From Floccularia luteovirens (lineage: Eukaryota > Basidiomycota > Agaricomycetes > Agaricales > Squamanitaceae): 64,000 bases of DNA. The stretch is from assembly GCA_009739215.1 (NCBI GenBank), contig VSJF01000002.1, positions 2,976,001 through 3,040,000 of the forward strand, read 5' to 3'. Positions within the stretch are counted from its first letter, which is position 1; each line of letters opens with the position of its first letter. The notes below the pieces were generated by a model. That model saw only the letters and a list, made by a program, of their open reading frames with translations, was not told where the DNA came from and searched no databases. The position numbers and the translations under genes are program-made. Shown here in pieces: positions 34,201 to 43,184 of this stretch.

Positions 34201-35168
34201 CAGCTATCCTGAAAAATCGTCCCTCCCTTGATGCCACCCCGGACGAACGTAAATACTATACGAGACGTTATCTGCGCCCAGCTCTGAAAAGAGTCTGGAA
34301 AGATATAATGGTTCCAATCTTTACTCAGCTCAATATATCGACTAAGTACTCTGGCTCGACAGAACCTCCGAAACATCGCATATGGTGGTATCCAACTGGT
34401 CCGCTCGCCTTCATTCCTATCCATGCAGCTGGTCCCTATGACAAAGTTAATGCTGTCGATGTTAGCCGCCTTGTTGTTTCATCTTATGTGACGAACATTT
34501 CAACTCTCGCCTACCCAAAACCAGTTACCAGTGATGCACCACAAAATCTTACTCCTAAGATTCTACTGGTTGGGCAATCAAACACCGAAGGACAGAGCGC
34601 TCTCCCTCGTGCATCGGAGGAAGTTGAGAGAGTGGCGAAGTCGATAGTAGCTGCTCTGGGATCAGAAGACTCAATAATACGACTTGAAGGTGACAAGGCG
34701 ACAGTCAAGGAGGTATCCGCTGCATTATCAGGCGCACCCGTTGCACACTTCACCTGCCATGGAGTGCAGGATTACGATCTCGGCATGAGGAGTGGTGTGT
34801 TGTTGCATGATGGGAAGTTGCAAGTGAGCGAACTGGTGTCAAAAGCAGCAGTGTCGCGTCAGTTGGCATTTTTATCCGTATGCCATGGTGCTTCTGGGGT
34901 TCAAGATCTTCCAGGTGAAGCGATGCATCTAGCAGCAGCATTCCAATTTGTAGGGTTCCCAAGCGTGATTGCGACGATGTGGGGTATCATGGATCAAGAT
35001 GCTCCAGAGGTTGCGGAATTCGTATATCAATATATGCTGCGGGACGGTCGTCAATGGATCGAGCATAATGAAGCAGCACTCGCGCTGAACAATGCTGTAG
35101 CTGCCCTGAGAAAACGGAAGGAGGTGACTCTGGACCGTTGGTCATCGTTCATTCATATTGGTGTATAA
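31221..35168 (+). CDS. TPR-CHAT protein (caspase-like protease domain), copy 1
   Basis: A single-exon coding region of 1315 residues. I start at MDQTQADESS because the frame upstream lacks another ATG before the 5' UTR intron. Residues about 80-830 are TPR-like helical repeats with the recurring pattern D(I/L)xxAIxxxxxA (DLNDAIDNYDLAE, DIEKSILLHQRAVEL, DINESVEVQEEAL, DIDEAITNMEEAVSIL, DIDKAVKSHQTAV and others, ten or so units). From about 960 comes a CHAT domain (clan CD, caspase/separase-related): RRYLRPALKRVWKDI, HRIWWYPTGPLAFIPIHAAG, VSSYVTNISTLAY, then the catalytic pair, His1180 in HFTCHGVQ and Cys1221 in LSVCHGASG, followed by DLPGEAMHLAAAF and ATMWGIMDQDAPEVA. Both catalytic residues are present. 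Known relatives include bacterial TPR-CHAT proteases and expanded agaricomycete families. The physiological substrate is unknown; a role in self/non-self or death signalling is inference. Confidence 0.92.
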   Translation: MDQTQADESSNLTPEFMQWYEEFKKEASSNTAAIDEVIQSEQRSMQELADEDPRRRYHLYTISALHELKYRKHRKMVDLKKAIVASREAVLVAAKHWDIENLWHYIWSLAKIYITVVEDLDMSDEYARAMTELRTAAKEASELEGASETEQFRHLAAIGFVFMKRFDELHLMDAIDLAISTQDSSINDVPELHIDPNDIFGLSISRKGQALMHKNDLDNSIEKLRQSPEYVIGHSGRAECLWGIAVLLISRYRSFNDVKDLNDAIDNYDLAEACCTDEVFLPKLLSSYGSALWRRYGLTADEADIEKSILLHQRAVELTPIDDEARPKRLTTLSTSYIAQYVNLGHSVSTNLHHSVCASREAVKLAKPGHDYRAPALATLGAALQSKYHEEWEVPDINESVEVQEEALTLTKPNDPDYTRFASTLGATYSTRYERTHERSDITKSISWQREAINHIREGDSDKAIYLSNIGVALSMRFSLEQSQADIDEAITNMEEAVSILNNEHPSKALILCQLGDAYRARGDHFEIGTDIDKAVKSHQTAVIIASSTMPEAHLLRYQLASSLIYRHFRDRTKGVLNLDDLSFAILIAEDALIVNGTGPPFKYDIMRLIGGMHNVRYNILGLSDDWDQACKYLQASIDAIPPTEEQEKMHSLILLSNTLLSNFRTRGVAAERDAVNAGIEKAEEAMKLLPKSHPSRASYSTFVADLHLFRYDKFHDERDLDNSLDLYHVAMLQSIGETRFSASTNLARAAHKYNRIELALEGYTTAINTLPTMVWLGLQPEARISRLTEHLKGLASDAAACALELGNSKQAIELLAKAGSILWSQATNLHIDPPILTELQNLNPELAKEITNVGKALQKHNWQQLDPTSLSDSGGISILTSKRGVLHRTGNNPEEASQVYRQLVRKWEKLVATIDQQLEANGSQKSSPVVTMQQFLQESRHRDPDHCTFESMTVVIVNVSQFSVNAIILGDHSEPAIVPLPNIDITTLSDLSSAILKNRPSLDATPDERKYYTRRYLRPALKRVWKDIMVPIFTQLNISTKYSGSTEPPKHRIWWYPTGPLAFIPIHAAGPYDKVNAVDVSRLVVSSYVTNISTLAYPKPVTSDAPQNLTPKILLVGQSNTEGQSALPRASEEVERVAKSIVAALGSEDSIIRLEGDKATVKEVSAALSGAPVAHFTCHGVQDYDLGMRSGVLLHDGKLQVSELVSKAAVSRQLAFLSVCHGASGVQDLPGEAMHLAAAFQFVGFPSVIATMWGIMDQDAPEVAEFVYQYMLRDGRQWIEHNEAALALNNAVAALRKRKEVTLDRWSSFIHIGV

Positions 35169-35480
35169 TTGTTTGTAAGTTCGTCAACTTCAGTTATTGA
35201 TAATTCGCTGACGAAGATTGGGTGCACAAACTACCCAGCTCCTGTTCTATCAGGATAACTTCCCGCGACGTATTTTCCTTCCTCTTTTATATGTCCCCAA
35301 ACAAACTTCCTCATCTTCATAGTCTGGACAATGGATGATCACTTTTGAAACTCCAATCATATAAACTATGTATCGATATAGCCCGGACATTTTGTTTAAA
35401 GTTCTTGGTGTCGTAATGACAATTACTACTCATGGATAGCACCTAATGCCAAGCTATATTTGATATGAATTACCATAAAG

Positions 35481-36155
35481 ACGAATTACTCTTCAAGTTT
35501 CATCCTCGACACCATGAAGGTATCATCAGTTAGGACTGGCAAATCACACTTGGGGGTATGGGCCATTGCTCTGCATGGCATATCCGAGTCCATTTATTGG
35601 AATATTACAATTATCTACTAAACTCATAGCATGGTATTTAGGTCATAGAATTTTAGTTACACACTTAGCAAAATGTACAGTTGTTTTTTTAATCTTGAAA
35701 ATAAGCATCTTTGAACTGCCTCATTTGGATATTCATATCATAGTTGGATTGCATAATACTTAAGATGTAGATCAGCTAGTTAAGGGACTAAGCAATGCAC
35801 ATAAGGCCTCATTAAAATCATATTATTTGTATTCTAAGATAAAGGAAGAATGACAATGACAACAAGGGAATACTATGTATGTTAACAGAGCTTTAAAATT
35901 GATTTTTTCCTGCATGAAAACATATCAGCAGTGCCATAATAACTTACCAATTCAACCAAGTCATAGTCAGGATGAAATGCGAATCAATCCAAGCATAGAA
36001 ACACATCAAAATTGTCAAAAGGAACTTAAATCTGCAAAGAGACAGTCAAAAATGCAAAGACATGAAGGAAAATATACCATTTCTCACCCAAAACTTGTCC
36101 AAATCTTTTAGCATCAAATTCTACATCTTTCAATCAACTAGAAGCGTCTCAGATC
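35481..36155. other. Unannotated flank of Copia A
   Basis: AT-rich sequence with no supported gene. Its last five bases (AGATC, 36151-36155) are the left target-site duplicate of Copia A. The right flank resumes at 49653, so 35481-36155 and 49653 onward were once continuous. Confidence 0.5.
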
Positions 36156-36581
36156 TGTGAGATTATGACAAGTATATGTCTTAATAGTAAACACACTAGC
36201 TCAGTGTTTGTGTGGTCAAACGACTGTAATATTATTTACCTTAATAGTAAACATGCTAGCTACTTTACTATTAGTATAAATTGTAAGGAAAGTAAAGAAC
36301 ATTCTCACCTCAGTGTTTGTGTGGTCAAATGACTGAGGTGTTCAGAAAATATCAAGATGTTTAAATATTTAAAGAGCAGATAGGCTATATGTTTTTGAGG
36401 TAGTGTAAAAAGAGAAAACAAATGAATCTACTTTTAAGTGATCAAAGGAGGACATGAAAAAGGAATGGTATAATTATTGACACAGGTGTTAATAAAAGGA
36501 ATGGTATAATAAGATGAAGGTGCATTATGTCAAATGAATTTGGGTGCGCATTTGGACTTGCGCGTGCTTGTTATTTCAACA
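36156..36581 (-). repeat. Copia A 3' LTR
   Basis: 426 bp, direct copy of 49222-49647. Followed inward by the polypurine tract at about 36582-36594. Confidence 0.9.
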
Positions 36582-36592
36582 CTCCCCCTCAA

Positions 36593-39159
36593 GGGGGTGC
36601 AAGTCTGAATTTGGAAGCAAAATGCTTCACTTTTGCAGACGGGAGAGCTTTAGGTGAGGGCATTGGCTAGTTGTTCATCTGTGGAACAGTAGATAAGTCG
36701 AAGAGAACCATTTTCAACAATGTAACGAATGAAATGAAAATGAATGTCAATGTGTTTAGTGTGCATGTGATATTGGTGATCTTTTGTGAGTTCTATCGCT
36801 GACTGGTTGTCTGAGAACAGGGTGGTGGATTTGAGTGTAGTGCCAAAGATTTGAGAAAGAAGGGAATGAAGCCATAGGGCTTCTTTGGATGTGTGCATTA
36901 TTGCAACATATTCTGCTTTGGTGGTGGACAGGGCAATGATTTCCTGTCATTTAGCACTCCATGAAACAGTGCCACCATGAATAAGAAAAGTGTACCCAGA
37001 GATAGCATGCTGATTCTCAGCCATGCTACCATCTGCATCCATATATCCAGTAAGTTCTCCCTTGTTTCTCTCATATGTCAACCAGAGCTCGATCATCCCT
37101 TTCAGATAACGAAAAATTCATTTGATGGCTTCCCAATGTGCAGGGCCAGGTTTTATTGAGGAACAAGACACTGTTTAGACAGCAAATGCAATGTCTGGGC
37201 ATGTACCAAGGGCAGTGTACATCAACAATCCAACTGCTTCATGATACGGCACATCACGTATCTGGGCTATTTCATTTGTAGTCGATGGGGACTGGGCTGT
37301 GGTGAATCAGGCATTCGGATCCATGGGGATTGAAATAGGCTTGAGGTCCTGTAAGCCATAACAACAGAGAATAGAGTCGATATAAGAGCATTAGGAAAGG
37401 TGGAGAGTGTGTTTAGTATGATCACATTTGATTTCAATGCTGAGGAGCCAGTGAAGTTCACCAAGGTCAGTAATTTCAACATGCTTGGTAATCTCAGTCT
37501 TGAATTTGGTAATCAGCGCAGTTGACATTGCTGCTATTGTGCAGTCATCAACGTGTACAAGAACTATGATTAACACACACTCGTTTCGATGAAAGAAAAC
37601 TGCCTGATCAACATCAGAGCACTTGAAACCAAGGTGAGTGAGCATGATTTCAATGAGTTTCTGGTACCAACAATGTCCAGATTGTTTCAGGCCATACAAT
37701 GTTTTACGAAGTCAACAAACGAGACTAGTAGAATTGGGTGTGTGATACCCAGGGGGCTGCTGCATGAAAATCACCTCACAGTTTGTGAGTTCACCATTCA
37801 GGTATGCACCTTTTATGTCGATTTGATGTAACTCCAGGTCTTCAGCAGCAGCTATGATAAGAATGGAATGGATTGAGATAAGTTTTGCAACAGGTGTGAA
37901 TATATCAAAATAATTGACTCCTGGGACTTGCGAGAATCCCTGGGCAACAAGTCGAGCCTTGTAATGTACAACATTTCCAGCAGTGTCCTTTTTGGCATAA
38001 AAAACCCACTTTGAGCCAATGATATTAGCTCCAGGTGGTGCACTGGTAAGTTTCCAAGTTCCTGCTTGTCGAAGTGTTGCTAACTCTTCCTGGATTGCTT
38101 TCTCCCATAGTGGCCAGTCAGGCTGTTGCTTTGCCTCTGCTAAAGTCCTTGGTTCGAGGGCTTCAGCATCGCTCATTTCGGTTGCCATTGCATATTCGTC
38201 AACATAATTGGCCGTCATTATCCAATCAGCCTGTCCCTCCCCCTCAAGTGTGGCATCCAGCACTTCTTCAATGACTGGGGGACTTTGCGAGGGTGTTTGT
38301 ACACCTTGTGGAAGTGGGGAGTTTGAGTGACAGCTTCCAGAGTATCCATGACCTTCTAGAAGGTCTGCAACGCATTGACTTGGCTTTTGAATCCGATTTT
38401 GAGCAGGTTGAGGAGGTGTAGGAGCAGGGGAATCAGTAAATAGAGGTGAAGGTGTTGTTTTAGACATTTGGGGCAAGTTGGCATTCTTCTTGGTGAGTAC
38501 TACTTCCTCCCCCTCGAGACAAGAGGCTGACGAGGTTGTGTTGTTATAGTGAACATTTCGTTCAACACTCACTGACATTTTGTCTGGCTAGTAGATTTGC
38601 ACTCCCTTTGCTTTCAGTATCAATCCCTAGCCACTGCCCTTCTCAAACATGTCCTTCTAGCTTGTCTCCATCTTCAACGCACACCCAGATTTTTTCTCCC
38701 TATTCCTGAACATTCTGGAGATCGGGTTTCTTGCCAAACTGCAGCTTTAAATGGTGTCTTGCTGTTAACAGCCTTTGTAGAGGTACGATTCATCAACTAG
38801 ACAATGTGGCATGCAGTCTCTTCCCACAAATTTTTAGGAAGACCACTGGCATGCAGGAGGGCTCAGATGCATTCAATGATGGTTTGGTTGCATTGTTCTG
38901 CTATGCCATTTTGTGGGGGTGCATTGTGAACAGTAAGTTTCTGTTCAGTACCTTTTGATTTGAGATATTGAATGAACTTCTTATCTAGATATTCTCCCCC
39001 TCGATCCAAGTGGAGGATTTTGATTGTTGCACTGAGTTGATTTGCACACCATGCCTCATACTCTTTGTATGATTGGAAGATGTCTGACTTGGCATGAAGA
39101 AGGTAAATGTGGGTGAGACGAGTACAGTTATCTGTGAAGGTAATATAGTATCTTTGTTT
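36593..39159 (-). pseudogene. Copia A pol, 3' part (integrase end, reverse transcriptase, RNase H)
   Basis: Read from 39159 downward. The part of the integrase after the B insertion includes a frame with LHLDRGGEY-like remains and the NAPPQNG-type region in broken frames. The reverse transcriptase is then clear at 37400-38200: WPLWEKAIQEELATL, GSKWVFYAKKD, YKARLVAQGFSQVPGVNY, QIDIKGAYLNGEL, TLYGLKQSGHCWYQKL and VHVDD, whose two Asp are the catalytic pair. RNase H follows at about 36600-37000: TSKEALWLHSLLSQIFG, SDNQSAIELTKDH, HTKHIDIHFHFIR, with a shift just before the end (KHFASKFRLAPP). Several frameshifts and stops separate these blocks, so no intact polyprotein exists. Confidence 0.85.
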
Positions 39160-39164
39160 TCCTT

Positions 39165-39587
39165 TGTTGTGACAGCAACTCCACGTGATAGATTAGTAGT
39201 CATGTGATTAGTCACATGCTCGTCAGTCATGTGTTGTAGACCTGATAAGATAAGATAAGGTCACACCTGTATATATGACTAAGATGTAATGACATACACA
39301 GTCTAGAGCATTCTAGAGCTTACTGCGGACATGCATATGACTCATGTTATGGAACATGTATGACTCATGTCCTACCCGGAGTAGACACGAGGTGTTTCAT
39401 ATACATGCTGGTAACTACATTAGGTATTACACAGCCACACCTATAATGTATATAACAAAGGTAGTAACATCAAATATACCTTGTCCAATTTACTTGGTAG
39501 TAGTCAGTAGTAGCACCCTCTAAGCAATAGTAAGAACCCCAGATAAGGTAGTTCCCTATCACTGTGTGTGACAGGCACTGCTCAACA
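39165..39587 (+). repeat. Copia B 5' LTR
   Basis: 423 bp, direct copy of 46986-47409. U3 contains repeated CACGTG/CATGTG/CACATG-like boxes. The R/U5 part ends GTGACAGGCACTGCTCAACA. Confidence 0.9.
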
Positions 39588-39923
39588 GGTTATGGGCCCC
39601 GGTGCTAGTCTCTATGGTGCATTTATTGCTGCCTAAGATGACTTGGAACTAAGCTCTACCTGGATGGTTAAGTGTCTCTGGTACTCACTCCACATTGCAT
39701 TGAGCTTGTATTATTGACCACTCTACTATCATTGGCAGATCTATGTATCGAGACGATGTCTCTTTGCTACACCTTATGTCTTGATTGTTGATATGAACGT
39801 TGAGCTGACACTGTCTTTTACAGCCCTCAACTTCAAACAAACTTTTAAGCATGTCTACATCATTTGTCATCACTGCTGTCTCTTTCATCTTCGCTAGAAA
39901 CAAATGGTTTGACTGGAAGTCCC

Positions 39924-40280
39924 TGTTGCGACAGCAACAATCACATGACTGATTACATAATTGATCATGTGATGGAGCACGTGACTGATGACGTGTCTCA
40001 TACTCATATGCTCTATGGCATGTGATATCCACTGAACATTCTACAAGGTTCTATAACCTTCTATATGTAGTCACATGATATGTTAGTGTACCTGCGCACG
40101 GACCATTGTACAAAGCTGTACAAACAGCAATTATGTATATAAGTAGAGCTACTGGACCTTATGTCCTTTGTCGAATTTCATTCGTAGTAGTCAGTACTAG
40201 AACCATAAGCTCCTAAGTCAAAGTAAGCTCTAAGGTAAGATCAGTCCCCTCTACTGTGTTAAACAGGGTGCTGCTCAACA
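39924..40280 (+). mobile_element. Solo LTR C1 (copia family C) inserted in Copia B gag
   Basis: 357 bp, TGTTGCGACAGCAAC...GGTGCTGCTCAACA, with target-site duplication GTCCC on both sides (39919-39923 and 40281-40285). It has no internal region, so it formed by LTR-LTR recombination or is a single-LTR relic. It is nearly identical to C2 in inverse orientation. Confidence 0.92.
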
Positions 40281-40623
40281 GTCCCAGATGCAGGCATTCA
40301 TGATGATCTCTGGTCTCTGGATGTATGTGTTGGGAACCAGACTCTTCCCTTCTGGGGATCCCAACAGCTTCAATGAGTTTAAAATGAAGCTGGCCCTGGA
40401 ATTTGAGGAGAAGAACATTATGGCATTAGGATGTTTGAGAATGCAGATCTCCTCCGACATTTGGGCACTGGTAAAGGACATGACAACAGCTAAGGAAGTA
40501 TGGGATTTCCTCATTGCAAGATATGAGAAAAAGGAATTGGGGACAATTTTCGAATTGTACAAAAAGCTAAAGGACTTTAAAATGTCTGGAGGCAACCCCA
40601 AGACTGATATTCTCAGACTCCAG

Positions 40624-41677
40624 TGAAGGGAAGGTAAGTGCGAGCAGGCTCAGAAGCCTAATGGGGAGCAGCACGTCCATCTGCTAATTCTGAAGAAAGT
40701 TCCTTGTTAAGAACTTAGGTGGTTGTATTTAAGGAGTGGACTTATGGATTAAATGATGGAGTGCACGGTGGTAGCGCACAGGTGTGGAAGAATGCGGATG
40801 AAGTCCGCATTAGAGAAGCGCAGTTAGATGTGCATGAGCACATTATCTTGCAGAGTGCGGGTGTGCTTGGTGCATGAGAGATATGTAGGTTGAGAGTGGT
40901 TTTTAGATTTTAGATGCTAACTGATTGGGATCGTAGAAACTTGTTCCTTTTACTATCTAAGTTACAATCTTTTATATCTACGGGTGTTGCGGAAAGAGTA
41001 CTAAGTAATCGGAGAAATGTACTAAATTTAATGAATGATAACAGTAAAAAAAATCGCAAGGGGCATCACTAGGAATATGTGCTATACTGGTTATAGAATT
41101 GTGAAACTCACAAAAGAGAAAGAAAGGCTAAACAATGCTGGAGGGCTATCTGGTCTGCCTTGCGGAAACACAGCAAGGCTGAGTGTTGCTATGCGCTCGC
41201 ATCACACATGACCAAGGTAGTCGTGATCCTGTGCACTAATATTAGCAGGAGTGCTGTTTTCTTGGTCCAAAAGGCAAATCCGCATGATAATCCCGATTAA
41301 GACCAATGATCAGATAAGTGATGGCACTGATACGGGGGTTTTACCAGCTAATTTTAGGAAACGCGGCAGCCAAGGGGCTTGTGAGCTAAAGTTGATGGTT
41401 GATGGCATCAGTGGGCCACATGGTCCTCATTAAGCTATGTGGTATCTGGAAGAGTATGCTGTGGGAATTAAGAATGGGGGTGCATGTCCTGAGCGGGGCA
41501 TTTGTGGCATCTGGGGCTTTGCAATATGAAATTTGGGTAGTCGATTGCATAAGAATTACTGAATGTTGCGCTTCGCGTTGTGATTGGTTGGGGAAGTTCT
41601 CTGATGCGCAGTTAGGCTTAGACTATGTCTTGGGCTTACCATATCCGTTCCGAGGTAGTAGGGGTTTCCCATACCAG
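40624..41677. mobile_element. Unclassified 1.05-kb insertion in Copia B gag
   Basis: Splits the gag frame exactly between ...DILRLQ and EICSHMT..., with CCAG on both sides (40620-40623 and 41674-41677), a possible 4-bp target duplicate. Left end TGAAGGGAAGGTAAGTG, right end GGTTTCCCATACCAG. No terminal repeat longer than a few bases and no transposase frame. Several perfect hairpins are present: AATGCGGA/TCCGCATT at 40791-40811, ATGTGC/GCACAT at 40828-40843, GCCTTGC/GCAAGGC at 41157-41179. It could be a non-autonomous element, a structured-RNA relic or an intron-like insert. Confidence 0.55.
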
Positions 41678-42539
41678 GAAATTTGTAGCCATATGACTGA
41701 AAATGATTGCGCTATCCCTGAGTTGCTCCAGGCATTGATCACCTTGGCAGCTATCCCAGATAAATGGAATGTGGTTATAACCACACTGCTGCAAAACCGA
41801 GATGTGCAGACCCTCCACCTAAGTGATGTAGCCGACGCCATGCAGCATCAGTACACTGGTGCTAACATTCAGAAAGCTACCTCGAGTAGCGCTGCAGGCA
41901 AGGTGAATAAAATGTCAAATGTCAAAAGTAAGATGCAGAACCCCCAATATAAAGACCAAACCCAAAGCAAAAAAGAAGACTCTTCTAAAGATGGTCAGGG
42001 GAAGAAGTGCACCAGAGGTGGTCATGGGAGAGGAAAGGGTAAACAAGAAGAGAAGAAAAACGCAAAAACAGCAGACGAGCCAAATGAGAATCAGGCTCAC
42101 TCACATGTAGCTTCCCTGGCTATGCCAGGTCCATCATGCATCCCATTGGAAGAGCAACTCTCCAAAGAGCCTCCGCCACCCTTCCTCTGGGAAAATCCCC
42201 ATAAGTTTTACACTCCGCCCGTTGCTAGTACTTTCACTGGCATGGGTGCCAAAAAACACCCACAGACTCCGTACCCACAAGTACGTTATAGTCGTGAGTT
42301 GGTAGACTGGGCTGGTTTTCCCTGCACTCCTCAGTTCTTAAAAACCTTTGAGGAATTAGCACCAGTCTGGGATAGAGTAGGGGAGTCCTCTAGAATAGAG
42401 AAAGTACCAGAGGAGGTAAGTGAGCGTCCAGCAAAACGACTCAGATCTTCTGACCTAGAGCCGGTTCACTACCTGGCTCAGTCCGATTCAGGTGATTCTA
42501 TATCTCTTGGATTGTCAGAGGATGACAGAGACTATCCAT

Positions 42540-42895
42540 TGTTGAGCAGCACCCTGTTTAACACAGTAGAGGGGACTGATCTTACCTTAGAGCTTACTTT
42601 GACTTAGGGGCTTACGGTTCTAGTACTGACTACTACGAATGAAATTCGACAAAGGACATAAGGTCCAGTAGCTCTACTTATATACATAATTGCTGTTTGT
42701 ACAGCTTTGTACAATGGTCCGTGCGCAGGTACACTAACATATCATGTGACTATATATAGAAGGTTATAGAACCTTGTAGAATGTTCGTGGATATCACGTG
42801 CCATAGAGCATATGAGTGTGAGACACGTCATCAGTCACGTGCTCCATCACATGATCAATTATGTAATCAGTCATGTGATTGTTGCTGTCGCAACA
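42540..42895 (-). mobile_element. Solo LTR C2 (copia family C), inverted, inserted in Copia B gag
   Basis: 356 bp, reading on the minus strand TGTTGCGACAGCAAC...GCTGCTCAACA, with its own target-site duplication TCCAT (42535-42539 and 42896-42900). Its own TSD proves an insertion independent of C1. A handful of substitutions separate it from C1. Confidence 0.92.
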
Positions 42896-43184
42896 TCCAT
42901 GTCCCGCTAACGGCTGGACAGAGATGGATGTTGACACGGAGATTGCGGATGCTGCAGAGATTGAAAGGGTCAATGCAGCTTTAGCTGTAGACACTGGATA
43001 TCAGAGTGAGAGGCAAGTACCTATATTTTCTAGAAGCAAAAGTGCACAAGCTGACTCAGACACACAGCGGCCTCTTCTCAGAGTAAAAGCCAGCCGTGTG
43101 AGCCCTGGAGGCTCTGGACTTTTTAGTACCATGTCATTTGTATCACTTGGCCCCGGATAGAGGCAAATAAATAATCATTTTGCC

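Larger units (their letters stand above)
30885..35480 (+). repeat. Direct segmental duplication, copy 1 (TPR-CHAT gene with flanks)
   Basis: Homology with 52026-56640 begins at GCAGCTGATGGCAAGTCACA about 335 bp before the ATG. It covers the promoter, a 5' UTR intron and the whole gene, and fades over about 300 bp after the stop. The promoter of copy 2 lacks about 30 bp present here (around 30907-30940). The coding parts align without any gap. Confidence 0.9.
39851..43159 (+). pseudogene. Copia B gag, split by two solo LTRs and a 1.05-kb insert
   Basis: Starts MSTSFVITAV at 39851. Skipping solo LTR C1 (39924-40280, plus one TSD copy) joins ...NKWFDWKS to QMQAFMMISGLWMYVLG in frame, the classical copia gag W-x-x-W region. 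It then reads to DILRLQ at 40623. Skipping the 1.05-kb insert joins to EICSHMTENDCAIPELLQAL at 41678. The frame runs on through a Lys/Gly-rich region and a Pro-rich region to DRDYPLL at about 42539. Skipping solo LTR C2 joins to GWTEMDVDTEIADAAEIERV at about 42905 and on to a TAG at 43158. I see no CCHC zinc knuckle in this gag, unlike Copia A. Three insertions inactivate it. Confidence 0.8.

Noticed and set aside
31351..34962. Long antisense frames in the TPR-CHAT genes
   Set aside because: They mirror the sense codons, occur at the same places in both copies and show no motif of their own.
41399..41677. Extension of the Copia B gag frame upstream into the 1.05-kb insert
   Set aside because: The frame stays open by chance for about 90 codons, but the gag family sequence resumes only at EICSHM; the preceding residues do not resemble gag.
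39924..42895. DNA transposon with 356-bp terminal inverted repeats
   Set aside because: Each arm has its own different target-site duplication (GTCCC, TCCAT) and LTR-type TG...CA ends, so they are two independent solo LTRs, not TIRs of one element.
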